Source: Pseudomonadota bacterium
GTDB lineage: Bacteria; Pseudomonadota; Gammaproteobacteria; Burkholderiales; Rhodocyclaceae
Assembly: GCA_018261895.1 (NCBI GenBank)
Contig: JAGTRT010000004.1
Span: forward strand, 62,001 to 126,000
Length of the DNA stretch: 64,000 bases
Reading direction: 5' to 3'
Shown here: piece after piece, positions 23,904 through 32,509 of the stretch
How the letters are laid out: the number at the start of each line of letters is the position of its first letter
Numbering within the stretch: position 1 is the stretch's first letter
Notes under the pieces: model-generated
What the model was told of the DNA's origin: nothing
The model's input: the letters and a program-made list of their open reading frames with translations, nothing else
The model's database searches: none
Program-made: the position numbers and the translations under genes

Positions 23904-25652
23904 CTATTTTTCGTGAACATAGGTCCCCGGTGCATCGGCCAGCGCCGGGAACTTCCGGTTAGCCGCCGGATAAGCGTCGACGAAATCGCCAGTGCGCTCA
24001 CCCAGCCATTGTATCCAGTCTTCCCACCAGGTGCCGGGCTTCTTGTCGGCGCGTTCGAGCCAGTGTTCCCAATGCTCGTTGCGCTCCGGTTCAGCGATCC
24101 AGTAGGCGCGCTTGGGCGGGTTGGCCGGCGGATTGACGATGCCGAGAATGTGCCCCGAGGTCGACAGCACGAAGCGCACGGGCGCATCGACATTGACGTA
24201 TTTGCGGATGCGGTAGCACTGCTTCCACGGTGCGATGTGGTCGTCCTCGGCCGTCACGGCGTAGAGCGGCTGGGTGATGAGGTTGAGGTCGATCGACTCG
24301 CCGGCGATGGTGAGTTTGTCGCGCTTGATCAGGTTGTTTTCGAGATAGAACTGGCGCAGGTAGTAGGCGTGCATGGCTTGCGGCATGCGCGTCGAATCCA
24401 TGTTCCAGAACAGCACGTCGAAGGCCGGCAGCGGTTCGCCGAGCAGGTAGCTGTGTTCCCAGTAATGCCAGATCAACGGGTTGGAGCGCAGCATGCGGAA
24501 GGAACTGGCCATCTCGTTGCCGTCGAGATAACCCTTCTTGGCCATCGACTCCTCGAGCGCGCCGATGCAGGCTTCGTCGATGAAGACGTCGATGTCGCCC
24601 GGGTGGGCAAAATCGGTCAGGGTCGTGAACAGCGTCCAGTGGGCGACCGGCACCTTGTCCTTGCCGAAATGCTTGTTGGCCCAGGCCATGTAGGTGCTGA
24701 CCAGGGTGCCGCCGATGCAGTAGCCGACGAGGTGGACCTTGGGTACCTTGCAGAACTCGGTGGCGACGCGGACAACCTCGTTGACGCCTTCGAGCAGGTA
24801 ATCGTCGAGGCGGATGTCGGCCATGCTTTCGTCCGGATTTTTCCAGCTCGTGATGAAGACCGAGAAGCCCTGGTCGGTCAGGTACTTGACCATGCTCTTC
24901 TTGGGCGTCAAATCGAGGATGTAGAACTTGTTGATCCACGGCGTGGTGATGACAATGGGCATGGACCGCACCTTGTCCGTGGTCGGCGCGTAGTGGATGA
25001 GTTCGACCATGCGGTTGCGGAAGACGACCTTGCCCGGCGTCGTGGCGAGGTCCTGGCCGACGGTGAAGGCGTCGGGCTCAACCATCAGGATGTTCTTGGC
25101 CTTGAGGTCGCGCTGGAAGTTCTCCCAGCCCTGCTTGAGGCTTTCGCCGTTGGTTTCGACAAAGCGCTGCTGGGCGACGGGATTGAGCAGGAAGAAATTG
25201 GTCGGCGCCACCATGTTGAGCCAGTTCCGCAGCCAGAAGGCGGAACGGCGGCGTTCCTTGTCGGAGAGTCCCGGGGTTTCGAAGAGCATGTCCTCGAGGC
25301 GGTGTTCGAAGGCGACGTACCATTCCTTGACGATGTCCCAGGTCGCGGAATCGGTCCACACCGGATCGGCAAAACGGGCGTCGTCGGCGTTCGGACGCAC
25401 GACATCGCCAGAGGGAATGCCGGCGGCACGACGCAGCACGTGCGATTGCAGGGCGACCAGGTCGCCGGACAGCGCACTCATGGCGCGAATCAGCTCCTGC
25501 GGGTGCATGAGCCAGGCCATCTGCGCATTAAGCAGCGAGGTGGTGACGCCGTAGGGGTCGATGGCGTTGCTGACGGCCTTGCCGAGCGTTTCGACCGGGC
25601 TCAGGTGATTGATATCAAGGCCATTGTGGCGGGCAGTTCCATTACCAGACAT
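23904..25652 (-). CDS. phaC: Class I poly(3-hydroxyalkanoate) synthase
   Basis: 582 residues from ATG 25650-25652 behind AAGAGGAAAT; a GTG at 25745 only adds an unconserved stretch. It polymerises (R)-3-hydroxyacyl-CoA into PHB/PHA granules. The alpha/beta-hydrolase core has the synthase lipase-like box GYCIGG with catalytic Cys312, the Asp in AEDDHIAPW and the His in TSGHILGIVNPP. The N-terminal domain has NFFLLNPVAQQRF, and TPWINKFYILDL opens the hydrolase core. No phaA, phaB or phasin genes are adjacent, so it is monocistronic here. The MaoC-Pta fusion and FabI-like enzyme at 35-39 kb could connect to the same acyl-CoA pool (inference). Confidence 0.95.
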   Translation of the reverse strand: MSGNGTARHNGLDINHLSPVETLGKAVSNAIDPYGVTTSLLNAQMAWLMHPQELIRAMSALSGDLVALQSHVLRRAAGIPSGDVVRPNADDARFADPVWTDSATWDIVKEWYVAFEHRLEDMLFETPGLSDKERRRSAFWLRNWLNMVAPTNFFLLNPVAQQRFVETNGESLKQGWENFQRDLKAKNILMVEPDAFTVGQDLATTPGKVVFRNRMVELIHYAPTTDKVRSMPIVITTPWINKFYILDLTPKKSMVKYLTDQGFSVFITSWKNPDESMADIRLDDYLLEGVNEVVRVATEFCKVPKVHLVGYCIGGTLVSTYMAWANKHFGKDKVPVAHWTLFTTLTDFAHPGDIDVFIDEACIGALEESMAKKGYLDGNEMASSFRMLRSNPLIWHYWEHSYLLGEPLPAFDVLFWNMDSTRMPQAMHAYYLRQFYLENNLIKRDKLTIAGESIDLNLITQPLYAVTAEDDHIAPWKQCYRIRKYVNVDAPVRFVLSTSGHILGIVNPPANPPKRAYWIAEPERNEHWEHWLERADKKPGTWWEDWIQWLGERTGDFVDAYPAANRKFPALADAPGTYVHEK

Positions 25653-25696
25653 GAGATTTCCTCTTACTGATTCAGTGTGAACGCAACAGATTGATG

Positions 25697-27109
25697 TTAC
25701 AGCGATACGACCTCGCCGGGGAGCGGCAGACGGACATTTGACCAAGCCAGTGTGGTTTCGATGGCGCGCTTGAAATTGGCGGATGCACCGGCCTCACCGT
25801 GGACGACAAAGGTATTTTTGGGCGGGCTGTGAAAGCCACCAAGCCACTTGAGTAGCGCCGCCTGGTCGGCGTGGGCCGACAGCCCGCCGACGGTGTAGAT
25901 GCGCGCCCGGACCGGCACCGGCTGGCCGAAGATGTGCACGAGCCTGGCGCCGTCCACCAAGCGGCGACCGAGCGTGCCGGCGGCCTGAAAACCGGCGATC
26001 AGCACGCTGCATTCGCTGCGCGGCAGATTCTCGCGCAGGTGGTACTTGATCCGCCCCGCCTCGCACATGCCGCTGGCCGAGAGGATCACGGCGCCATGAC
26101 GGATAGCGTTGAGTTCGATGGATCGCTCGACGTCGGCCACGAGTTCGACGCGCATCTGCTTGGGATGGGCGTCGAGCCAGGCGATCAGCTCGCGCGTTTC
26201 GGGGTCGAGCAGGTTCTGGTTGGCCAGCGTGATGCGCGTCGCCGAGTTGGCCATCGGCGAATCGACATAGACCTTGAGCGGCGACAGGCGCTTGCGGCGC
26301 ACGAGATCGGCCAGCATGTAGATGATTTCCTGCGTCCGCCCGACGGCAAAGGCCGGGATGATCAGGTTGCCGTGCGCGGCCCAGGTCCGCTCGAATGCAG
26401 CGACGATTTCGTCCTCGGTTTCCTGCATGGAACGGTGCAGGCGGTCGCCGTAGGTCGATTCGATGAGCAGCACGTCGGCCTCGGTCGGCGACGGCGCCGG
26501 ATCGCACAACACTGGCCGGTCGGACATGCCGAGATCGCCGGAAAAAACGAGCCGGCGCGGCTTGCCTTCGCCGCTCACCGTGACTTCCAGCGAAGCCGAA
26601 CCGAGAATGTGGCCGGCATCGCGGAAAACGACGCTTACGTTTTTGGCGATTTTTTCCGGTTGACCGTAAGAGACCGGGCGTAGCAGCTTCAGCGCGGCCA
26701 GGGCCTGCACGACAGAGTAGAGCGGCGCCTGGATGCCCTTGTCCGCCTTGCCGCCGCGCCGCCGGTGGCGCAACTGCCATTCGGCTTCCTTTTCCTGGAT
26801 GTGCGCGCTGTCGGGCAGCAGGACTTCGAGCAGATCGATCGTCGCCTGCGTGGCATAGACCGGCCCGCGGAAACCGAGCATGGCCAGCCGCGGCAACAGG
26901 CCGGAATGGTCGATGTGGGCGTGGGTAAGCAGGACGAAGTCGATGTCCCGGACATCGAAGCCGAAGTTGAGCGCCTTCTGGTTCTTCTGGCGCGCATCGG
27001 GGCCGCCCTGGAACATGCCGCAATCGACCAGGAAGCGGACGCCGCCCGCCTCCACCAGCGTGCAGGAACCGGTCACTTCACCGGCTGCTCCGAGAAATCC
27101 GAGACGCAT
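25697..27109 (-). CDS. Beta-CASP metallo-beta-lactamase RNase (YSH1-like)
   Basis: 470 residues from ATG 27107-27109. The MBL domain has LTHAHIDHSG (HxHxDH) near residue 62, RDAGHILGSA and FSGDLGMSDRP. The beta-CASP part has IPAFAVGRTQEIIYML and SASGMCEAGRIKYHL, and the C-terminus has VGGLSAHADQAALLKWL. Such enzymes cleave or trim RNA. Residues about 147-160 (VSYGQPEKIAKNVSV) are encoded by an in-frame copy of the dispersed repeat, just before the conserved RDAGHILGSA strand. The gene is divergent from uspA and stands alone. Confidence 0.9.
   Translation of the reverse strand: MRLGFLGAAGEVTGSCTLVEAGGVRFLVDCGMFQGGPDARQKNQKALNFGFDVRDIDFVLLTHAHIDHSGLLPRLAMLGFRGPVYATQATIDLLEVLLPDSAHIQEKEAEWQLRHRRRGGKADKGIQAPLYSVVQALAALKLLRPVSYGQPEKIAKNVSVVFRDAGHILGSASLEVTVSGEGKPRRLVFSGDLGMSDRPVLCDPAPSPTEADVLLIESTYGDRLHRSMQETEDEIVAAFERTWAAHGNLIIPAFAVGRTQEIIYMLADLVRRKRLSPLKVYVDSPMANSATRITLANQNLLDPETRELIAWLDAHPKQMRVELVADVERSIELNAIRHGAVILSASGMCEAGRIKYHLRENLPRSECSVLIAGFQAAGTLGRRLVDGARLVHIFGQPVPVRARIYTVGGLSAHADQAALLKWLGGFHSPPKNTFVVHGEAGASANFKRAIETTLAWSNVRLPLPGEVVSL
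26632..26670 (+). repeat. Dispersed repeat, copy 8, inside the beta-CASP RNase gene
   Basis: Copy with T6 and intact CCGGTTGACCGT core, on the opposite strand to the gene and read in frame as YGQPEKIAKN. Confidence 0.9.
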
Positions 27110-27192
27110 GTTTTCAATCCTCCCGACTTGGCGTAGCATGAACCTCAATAAGGCGGAATGCAACGCCAGAAGCCCATTTCAGGAGGTTAAGC

Positions 27193-27636
27193 ATGTTCCA
27201 GCACATCTTCGTTCCAACCGATGGTTCCGAACTTTCCCGCGCCACGGCCCAGCGTGCCGTTTCCTTCGCCAAGGAAGCCGGCGCCCGGGTCACCGCCTTT
27301 TTCGCCAAGCCCGAATACCCGATCGCCTACTTCGGCGAGGGTGCCCTGATCGACCCGACGACCCCCGAGAAATTCGCCGAGCTGGCCGACCAGCAAGCCC
27401 GCGAATACCTGGGCGAAATCGAGAAAATGTGCGCCGAGGCCGGCGTCCAGTGCAGCACGGCCGCCGCCACCAGCGACGTGCCTTACGAAGCCATCATCGA
27501 AGCCGCCGAGAAATCCGGTTGCGACCTGATCTTCATGGCCTCGCACGGCCGCCGCGGCATCAGCGGTTTCCTGCTCGGCAGCGAGACCAACAAGGTGCTC
27601 ACCCACTCCAAGGTGCCGGTCCTGGTTTATCGCTGA
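27193..27636 (+). CDS. Universal stress protein, UspA family
   Basis: 147 residues from ATG 27193 behind an ideal CAGGAGG. Single USP domain: N-terminal MFQHIFVPTDGSELS, C-terminal ATP-binding loop with GRRGISGFLLGSETNKVL, following the G-2x-G-9x-G-[ST] pattern, so it is likely an ATP-binding member. Induced in this class by starvation or respiratory stress. Divergent from the RNase gene, with 83 bases between the two starts; no regulatory site was recognised there. Confidence 0.93.
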   Translation: MFQHIFVPTDGSELSRATAQRAVSFAKEAGARVTAFFAKPEYPIAYFGEGALIDPTTPEKFAELADQQAREYLGEIEKMCAEAGVQCSTAAATSDVPYEAIIEAAEKSGCDLIFMASHGRRGISGFLLGSETNKVLTHSKVPVLVYR

Positions 27637-27652
27637 AACCACCAGACCGCGA

Positions 27653-27677
27653 TCAGCCCCGTCATCGCCGGGGCTGA
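27653..27677. terminator. Hairpin between convergent uspA and livK-like genes
   Basis: A 9-bp stem TCAGCCCCG / CGGGGCTGA with a 7-base loop lies 16 bases past both stops. There is no clear T-tract on either strand, so it may act as a weak bidirectional terminator. Confidence 0.5.
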
Positions 27678-27692
27678 CCCTTCAGCGCCGCG

Positions 27693-28790
27693 TCAGACCG
27701 ACCAGCTGCCGTCCGAACGCATCATCGACAGGTCGACGTACTTTGATCCGGCATGGTTGCCGGAAGAGAACTTCACCTTGTAACCGCCAAGGTCGAGGTT
27801 GGTGCTGTTGAGGGCGGAAAGCAGCCCGTCCGGGCCGCTGGCGCGCTTCAGCGCGTCGGTCATGACCTTGGCCGCGATGAAACCCTCCAGCGCCACCGGC
27901 GTCACCGCCGAACCAGCCGGCAGCATGCGGGCGAATTCGCTGTAGATGCCGACGCCCTTGAGCGGCACCACCTGGCTGACCATGACGCCCGACTTGTCCT
28001 TGCCGAGCGCATTGGCCAGCGAGGTCGGGCCGACGAAACTGATGTTGGCGAAGCTGGCGGGGCTGCCCTGCGCCCGCGCCTGCTTGATGAAGGCCGCCGC
28101 CGTGCCGTAGGTCGATACGATCACGATGAGATCCGGGGCGGCGGGCAGGATGGCCTTGAGCGCAGCTTCGACATTGGCCGAGTTGCGCTCGGCCGTCCCC
28201 GTCGCCACGACCTTGGCGCCACGGCTGGTGAGCGCCTTGACGACGCCGTTGAGGCCGGCCTGGCCGTAGGCGTCGTTCTGGTGGAAAACGGCAACCTTGC
28301 GCTGGTTGAGGTTCCAGAAATGCTGGATCAGGTGTTCCGTCTCCTCGAAATACGAGGCGCGGATGTTGAAGATCAGCGGATGATTCGGCGTCCTCAGCGC
28401 CTCGGCCCCGGTGAAGGGGGCGACGAAGGGCAGATTGGCCTGCTCGAAAATCGGCTTGGCGGCCAGCGAGGTCGGCGTGCCGACATAACCGAACAGGGCG
28501 GCGACGTTCTTTTTGACGAAGGCGTCGGTATTGGCCTTCGTGCGCTCCGGCTCATAGCCGTCATCGAGGGTTTCCAGGCGAACGTTGCGCCCGCCGATGC
28601 CGCCCTTGGCGTTGACGGCGTTGAACCAGACCAGCGCCCCGTCCCGCATCTCGGTCCCCAGATCCTTGGCCGGCCCCGACAGGGGAACCGACTGACCCAG
28701 CACGATATCTCCCGAAGCAGCAAATGCCCGGCCGCCGGCCAGGGCAACGGACAGCGCAGCACCGGCGTTGAGGAATTGACGACGATTCAT
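27693..28790 (-). CDS. Branched-chain amino-acid-type ABC solute-binding protein (lone)
   Basis: 365 residues. MNRRQFLNAGAALSVALAGG carries a Tat-type RRQFL signal. The mature protein is a type I periplasmic-binding fold: IVLGQSVPLSGPAKDLG, GGRNVRLETLDDGYEPERT and VAVFHQNDAYGQAGLNG. It binds an amino-acid-like or small organic ligand in the periplasm. No permease or ATPase genes adjoin it, so it may work with a transporter elsewhere or as an orphan sensor component. Ligand unknown. Confidence 0.85.
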   Translation of the reverse strand: MNRRQFLNAGAALSVALAGGRAFAASGDIVLGQSVPLSGPAKDLGTEMRDGALVWFNAVNAKGGIGGRNVRLETLDDGYEPERTKANTDAFVKKNVAALFGYVGTPTSLAAKPIFEQANLPFVAPFTGAEALRTPNHPLIFNIRASYFEETEHLIQHFWNLNQRKVAVFHQNDAYGQAGLNGVVKALTSRGAKVVATGTAERNSANVEAALKAILPAAPDLIVIVSTYGTAAAFIKQARAQGSPASFANISFVGPTSLANALGKDKSGVMVSQVVPLKGVGIYSEFARMLPAGSAVTPVALEGFIAAKVMTDALKRASGPDGLLSALNSTNLDLGGYKVKFSSGNHAGSKYVDLSMMRSDGSWSV

Positions 28791-29077
28791 GATTTAAACC
28801 TCAAGACTGAAAGAAGGTTGACCGGATACCGGCCAGCCAGAACATGCCGCGCCATGGTGCAACACGAGCGATGACAAAGACGTTACTGACCCGGCGTCCA
28901 TCAAGAAGCAATTATGCCATTTCCAAACTTTCAGAACAGTCCGAATTCCAGAACTGAAGGCGCTTCCCAACTAAAAATGGCGCACCGGATCGCGGCTGGA
29001 ACTAAAAACATGGGGCGGAAGCTTTGCTTCTCAGCACAACGGCCAGCAAGACGGTAGCGGCGTCTCTGCCTCCGCGA
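28791..29077. other. 287-base gene-free region
   Basis: It lies between the livK-like start and the comB stop, both on the minus strand. It should contain the livK-like promoter, but I recognised no specific site, repeat or hairpin in it. Confidence 0.5.
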
Positions 29078-29794
29078 TTAAATCGCTGAGCGCGGCGTGC
29101 TCCGTCGGTCGCGAATGACCATGCGATCGCCGTCACGAATGACCGGCAGGGCAAAGTCGAAAAGATCGGGCTGGGCGGCAATATCGAGGTCGGCCATGGG
29201 CAGGTTGGGCCAGGTTCCTGCCGTGAAGCGCTGGCCGAAATCCGATTGGCGGACGCGTGCGGCGAAGGCGTCGGGCGACGCCCCCTCGCCGCGCAACAGG
29301 GCTTCGATGTAGTCAGCGCAGGCGATGTCCTCGTCGCCGTCGCGATCGACCCATTCGCCGGTGATGATGAAACTGACTTCGTCGGCACCCGCGGCACGGA
29401 TGGCTTCCGCCGTTGCCCGCGCGCAGACGAGGCTGGCGGCGTAGAGTTGGCGGGCATGGCGGAATCGCTGCAGGCCGCGCACGCCGGCAGCGGTGGTCAT
29501 GACTACCGAGCGACCGGCCAGATCGGCGTCCAGGAGTTGCGAGGGGGAGTTGCCGAAATCGAATCCGGGCACCGGGTCACCGCCGCCGACGGCGCCGACC
29601 GACAGCGGATTCGGCAGTTCTGCCAGCAGCGCCGTGGCGGAGGCGATCCGTTCCACCGGATAGATGGCCGAGGCGCCACGGGACAGCATGACGGCCGCCG
29701 TGGTGAAGGAACGCAGCACATCGATGACGACCACCGTGTCGCTGGCGACAGGCTGGCTCTGCAGGCGGTTCAGATAGATGCGCGAAAAATTCAT
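29078..29794 (-). CDS. comB: ComB family, 2-phosphosulfolactate phosphatase-like
   Basis: 238 residues from ATG 29792-29794. The ComB family pattern is clear: VVVIDVLRSFTTAAVML near residue 20, GGGDPVPGFDFGNSPSQL, and VVMTTAAGVRGLQ, which together form the metal and substrate site. In archaea ComB removes phosphate from 2-phosphosulfolactate in coenzyme M synthesis, but bacterial homologues are common outside that pathway and their substrate is often unknown. No other coenzyme M genes are in the window. A longer frame starting at 29830 adds a poorly conserved 12 residues. Confidence 0.85.
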   Translation of the reverse strand: MNFSRIYLNRLQSQPVASDTVVVIDVLRSFTTAAVMLSRGASAIYPVERIASATALLAELPNPLSVGAVGGGDPVPGFDFGNSPSQLLDADLAGRSVVMTTAAGVRGLQRFRHARQLYAASLVCARATAEAIRAAGADEVSFIITGEWVDRDGDEDIACADYIEALLRGEGASPDAFAARVRQSDFGQRFTAGTWPNLPMADLDIAAQPDLFDFALPVIRDGDRMVIRDRRSTPRSAI

Positions 29795-29881
29795 GTCGGG
29801 AATGCCGGCTCCGCTGGGAGTCTTCAGCATACCCGCAAGGCGGGCTTCAGGGCAAAGCCGAGATGCGCGAAAGCCTTGCCT

Positions 29882-30382
29882 TCAGGCGAATGCGCCCGTC
29901 TCGACCTGCTCCCACGCGGCCAGCGCGGTGTCACGGCAAAGGCGCTGCAAGAGGTCGAGCGCTGCCGCCAGGTGGCGGTTGGCGGCTTCCGACAAGGGCT
30001 CGCCCAGCTCGAACTGCTCGCCGCGAATGCACAGCACGAAGGATGGTGGAGGCTCGCTGCCTTCGGTCTGGCGATAGACCTGCAGGACGGCCTCGGGCGG
30101 CAGTTCGTGCGTCGTGTGCGCGGCGCCGCTGGCCGGCGCGATGCGGCGGAAGGTGTAGGGCGCCGGGGTTTGGGCGCCGGCATCGATGAACAGCGCGAGT
30201 TGCCGGCCCTGCAGATCGAGGGCGTGTTCGATCTGGAGCTGGAAGTCCTCGATCAGCTCGACGTCCCCGGCCAAAATTTCATTTTTGAGGCTTTTTTCCA
30301 GTTGACCGTAACATTCGGGCCCAAGCGCATCGTCGCCGCGGCTCGGGTTGCCGACGGCGAAAATGACGACCGGTGCGCTCAC
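29882..30382 (-). CDS. hoxW: [NiFe]-hydrogenase maturation protease
   Basis: 166 residues, ATGA-coupled to hoxH. The HyaD/HoxW/HycI fold shows VGNPSRGDDALG near residue 10 (Asp17 or Asp18 is a nickel ligand) and IEDFQLQIEHALDL, with IDAGAQ further on. It clips the C-terminal peptide of HoxH after nickel insertion. Residues about 24-37 (CYGQLEKSLKNEIL) are encoded by an in-frame copy of the dispersed repeat, located between the first helix and the strand GDVELIEDF, that is, directly beside a metal-ligand segment. If the folded enzyme tolerates it, this is a striking insertion. Confidence 0.88.
   Translation of the reverse strand: MSAPVVIFAVGNPSRGDDALGPECYGQLEKSLKNEILAGDVELIEDFQLQIEHALDLQGRQLALFIDAGAQTPAPYTFRRIAPASGAAHTTHELPPEAVLQVYRQTEGSEPPPSFVLCIRGEQFELGEPLSEAANRHLAAALDLLQRLCRDTALAAWEQVETGAFA
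30274..30312 (+). repeat. Dispersed repeat, copy 9, inside the hydrogenase protease gene
   Basis: Copy with T6 and one core change (CCAGTTGACCGT), on the opposite strand to the gene. It is read as YGQLEKSLKN, the same frame as the copy in the beta-CASP RNase gene, and continues into AACATTCG like copy 12. Confidence 0.9.
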
Positions 30383-31842
30383 GAACGGCTCAGCGAATGA
30401 ACGACGCGCCCTTCCGGATCGACCAGTTCGACTTCCAGCGGCATCTTGCCGAGCGCGTGCGTGGCGCAGGACAGGCAGGGATCGAAGGCGCGGATGGCGA
30501 CCTCGATGTGGTTGAGCAGGCCCTCGGTCACTTCGTGGCCGTGCAGGTAGCGGCGGGCGACGTGGCGGATAGCTTCGTTCATGGCCTGATTGTTGTTGGT
30601 CGTCGACACGATGAGGTTGGCCATCGTGATGAGATCGTTTTCATCGACCTGATAGTGGTGGAACAGCGTGCCACGCGGCGCCTCGATGACGCCGACGCCC
30701 TCCATCTGGCGCTCGCCCTCGACGACGAGGTCGCTGCCGAGCAGGTCGTCGTCGTGCAGGAGTTCCTTGATCACCTCGGCGGCATGCAGCATCTCGATCA
30801 TGCGCGTCCAGTGATAGGCCAGCGGGGCGTGCATGGGCGAACCGCCGGCGTAATCGACGAATTCCTTGCGTTCATGTTCGGCGAACGGCGTCGAGATCTG
30901 GTTGCAGTTCTGGACGCGGGCCAGCGGACCGACCTTGTACCAGCCGTGATCCTTGCCGAGCGACTTGAAGTACGGGAACTTCATGTAGCTCCAGGCCCGC
31001 ACCTCTTCCTCGATGTACTGGTTGTAGTGCTGGTAATCGACGTGATCGAAGATGATCTTGCCGTTGTCGTCGCGGGCACGCAGCGTGCCGTGGTAGAAGT
31101 CGAGATCGCCGTTGTTGCCGACGATGGACATGAAATTCGAGCGGAAGATGCCGAAGCTGTTGTAGAGCCCGGGGTCCTGCGTATGCACCTTCTGGATCAG
31201 TTGCACCGCGTCGCGCGACCACTGGACGATGTGATAGATGTCCTTGAGCAGTTCGTCACGCTCGGCGATGGTCAGCGCCTTGTTCACGCCGCCCGGGATG
31301 GCACCCGTGCCATGGACGCGCTTGCCGGCGGTGACGCGAATGACTTCCTGCCCGAACTTGCGCAGCAGCACGCCGCGCTTGGCCGTTTCCGGATGCGCCA
31401 TGGCGACGCCGACGATGTTGCGCTTGGTCACATCGCTATCGAAGCCGAACAGCAGATCAGGCGAGCAAAGGTGGAAGAAATGCAGCGCATGCGATTGCAG
31501 CATCTGGCCGTAATGCATCAGGCGGCGCATCTTCTCGGCCGTCGCCGTGAGCTTCTTGGCGCCGACGATGACATCGAGCGCCTTGGAGGCGGCCAGATGG
31601 TGCGACACCGGACAGATGCCGCACAGGCGCTGGACCATGACCGGCACTTCCCAGTACGGCCGGCCCTGAATGAACTTCTCGAAGCCCCGGAACTCGACGA
31701 TGTGCAGGCGAACCTGATGCACCTTGTTCTGGTCATCGAGCAGGATGGTCACCTTGCCGTGGCCCTCGACGCGCGAGACCGGGTCGATCGCCACGCGGCG
31801 CAGGTTTTCGGGATGTTGGGCGGTTTCCAGTTGGTAGGTCAT
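30379..31842 (-). CDS. hoxH: NAD-reducing [NiFe] hydrogenase, large subunit
   Basis: 487 residues. It binds the Ni-Fe active site with two CxxC motifs: RLCGICPVSHHL near residue 65 and DPCLSCATHAL near the C-terminus, followed by about 24 residues that the protease encoded next would remove. RVEGHGKVTI at the N-terminus is also typical. It forms the hydrogenase module with HoxY and splits H2 in the cytoplasm, passing electrons to HoxFU and NAD+. The gene order hoxF-U-Y-H-W is that of the soluble hydrogenase of Cupriavidus. A gap of 117 bases separates it from hoxY. Confidence 0.95.
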   Translation of the reverse strand: MTYQLETAQHPENLRRVAIDPVSRVEGHGKVTILLDDQNKVHQVRLHIVEFRGFEKFIQGRPYWEVPVMVQRLCGICPVSHHLAASKALDVIVGAKKLTATAEKMRRLMHYGQMLQSHALHFFHLCSPDLLFGFDSDVTKRNIVGVAMAHPETAKRGVLLRKFGQEVIRVTAGKRVHGTGAIPGGVNKALTIAERDELLKDIYHIVQWSRDAVQLIQKVHTQDPGLYNSFGIFRSNFMSIVGNNGDLDFYHGTLRARDDNGKIIFDHVDYQHYNQYIEEEVRAWSYMKFPYFKSLGKDHGWYKVGPLARVQNCNQISTPFAEHERKEFVDYAGGSPMHAPLAYHWTRMIEMLHAAEVIKELLHDDDLLGSDLVVEGERQMEGVGVIEAPRGTLFHHYQVDENDLITMANLIVSTTNNNQAMNEAIRHVARRYLHGHEVTEGLLNHIEVAIRAFDPCLSCATHALGKMPLEVELVDPEGRVVHSLSRS

Positions 31843-31959
31843 TCAAATCTCCCACAATTCATGGTGATTTCGGCCCAGGGCGCGAAAACGAGCCGAAGGC
31901 AGTGCACCTGGCACGACGAGGCGAAGTTGACAAAGCCATGGGTCGAAAGCGCCATGAAT

Positions 31960-32508
31960 TCAATCGTAGTGCATCAGGCCGTGGCCCAATTCGGGTTCTT
32001 TGCCGGCGAGAAGATCCGTCAGCACCTTCCAGATCGCGTCGCCCGACGGCGGGCAACCGGGAATGAAATAGTCGATCTTGACCACTTCATGGATCGGATG
32101 CACCTGATTGAGCGGCAGCGGCAGTTCCGGGTCGTTCGGGATCATGCCGTTGGCCAGCCCCGGGCTGGTGTGATAGACCTCCTCAAGGATGGTCGTCAGC
32201 GGCAGGTGGTTGCGCTGGGCCGGCAGGCCGCCGTTGATGGCGCAGGCGCCCATGGCGATGAGGATCTTGCAGTTCTTGCGGAACTCGCGCAGGACATGGA
32301 CGTTCTCGGCATTGCACAGCCCGCCCTCGATGATGCCGATGTCGCAATCCGGGCTGCAGTGCTTGATGTCAGTCAGCGGCGAACGGTCGAACTCGATGTG
32401 TTCGAGCAGCGTGAACAGCCGCTCGTCGATGTCGAGGAAGGACATGTGGCAGCCGAAACAGCCAGCCAGTGAGGTCGTCGCGACTTTCAGCTTTTTCTTC
32501 TCGGTCAT
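31960..32508 (-). CDS. hoxY: NAD-reducing hydrogenase, small subunit
   Basis: 182 residues from ATG 32506-32508, one base after the hoxU stop. It carries the proximal 4Fe-4S cluster: SLAGCFGCHMSFLD near residue 13, GGLCNAENV, MGACAINGG and FIPGCPPSGDAIW supply the four cysteines. Short for a small subunit, as in the cytoplasmic bidirectional group (3d), and without a signal peptide. It pairs with HoxH. Confidence 0.95.
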   Translation of the reverse strand: MTEKKKLKVATTSLAGCFGCHMSFLDIDERLFTLLEHIEFDRSPLTDIKHCSPDCDIGIIEGGLCNAENVHVLREFRKNCKILIAMGACAINGGLPAQRNHLPLTTILEEVYHTSPGLANGMIPNDPELPLPLNQVHPIHEVVKIDYFIPGCPPSGDAIWKVLTDLLAGKEPELGHGLMHYD

Positions 32509-32509
32509 G

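Noticed and set aside
31843-31959. Small gene between hoxY and hoxH
   Set aside because: No frame in these 117 bases has a start with a ribosome site or any family resemblance; treated as spacer.
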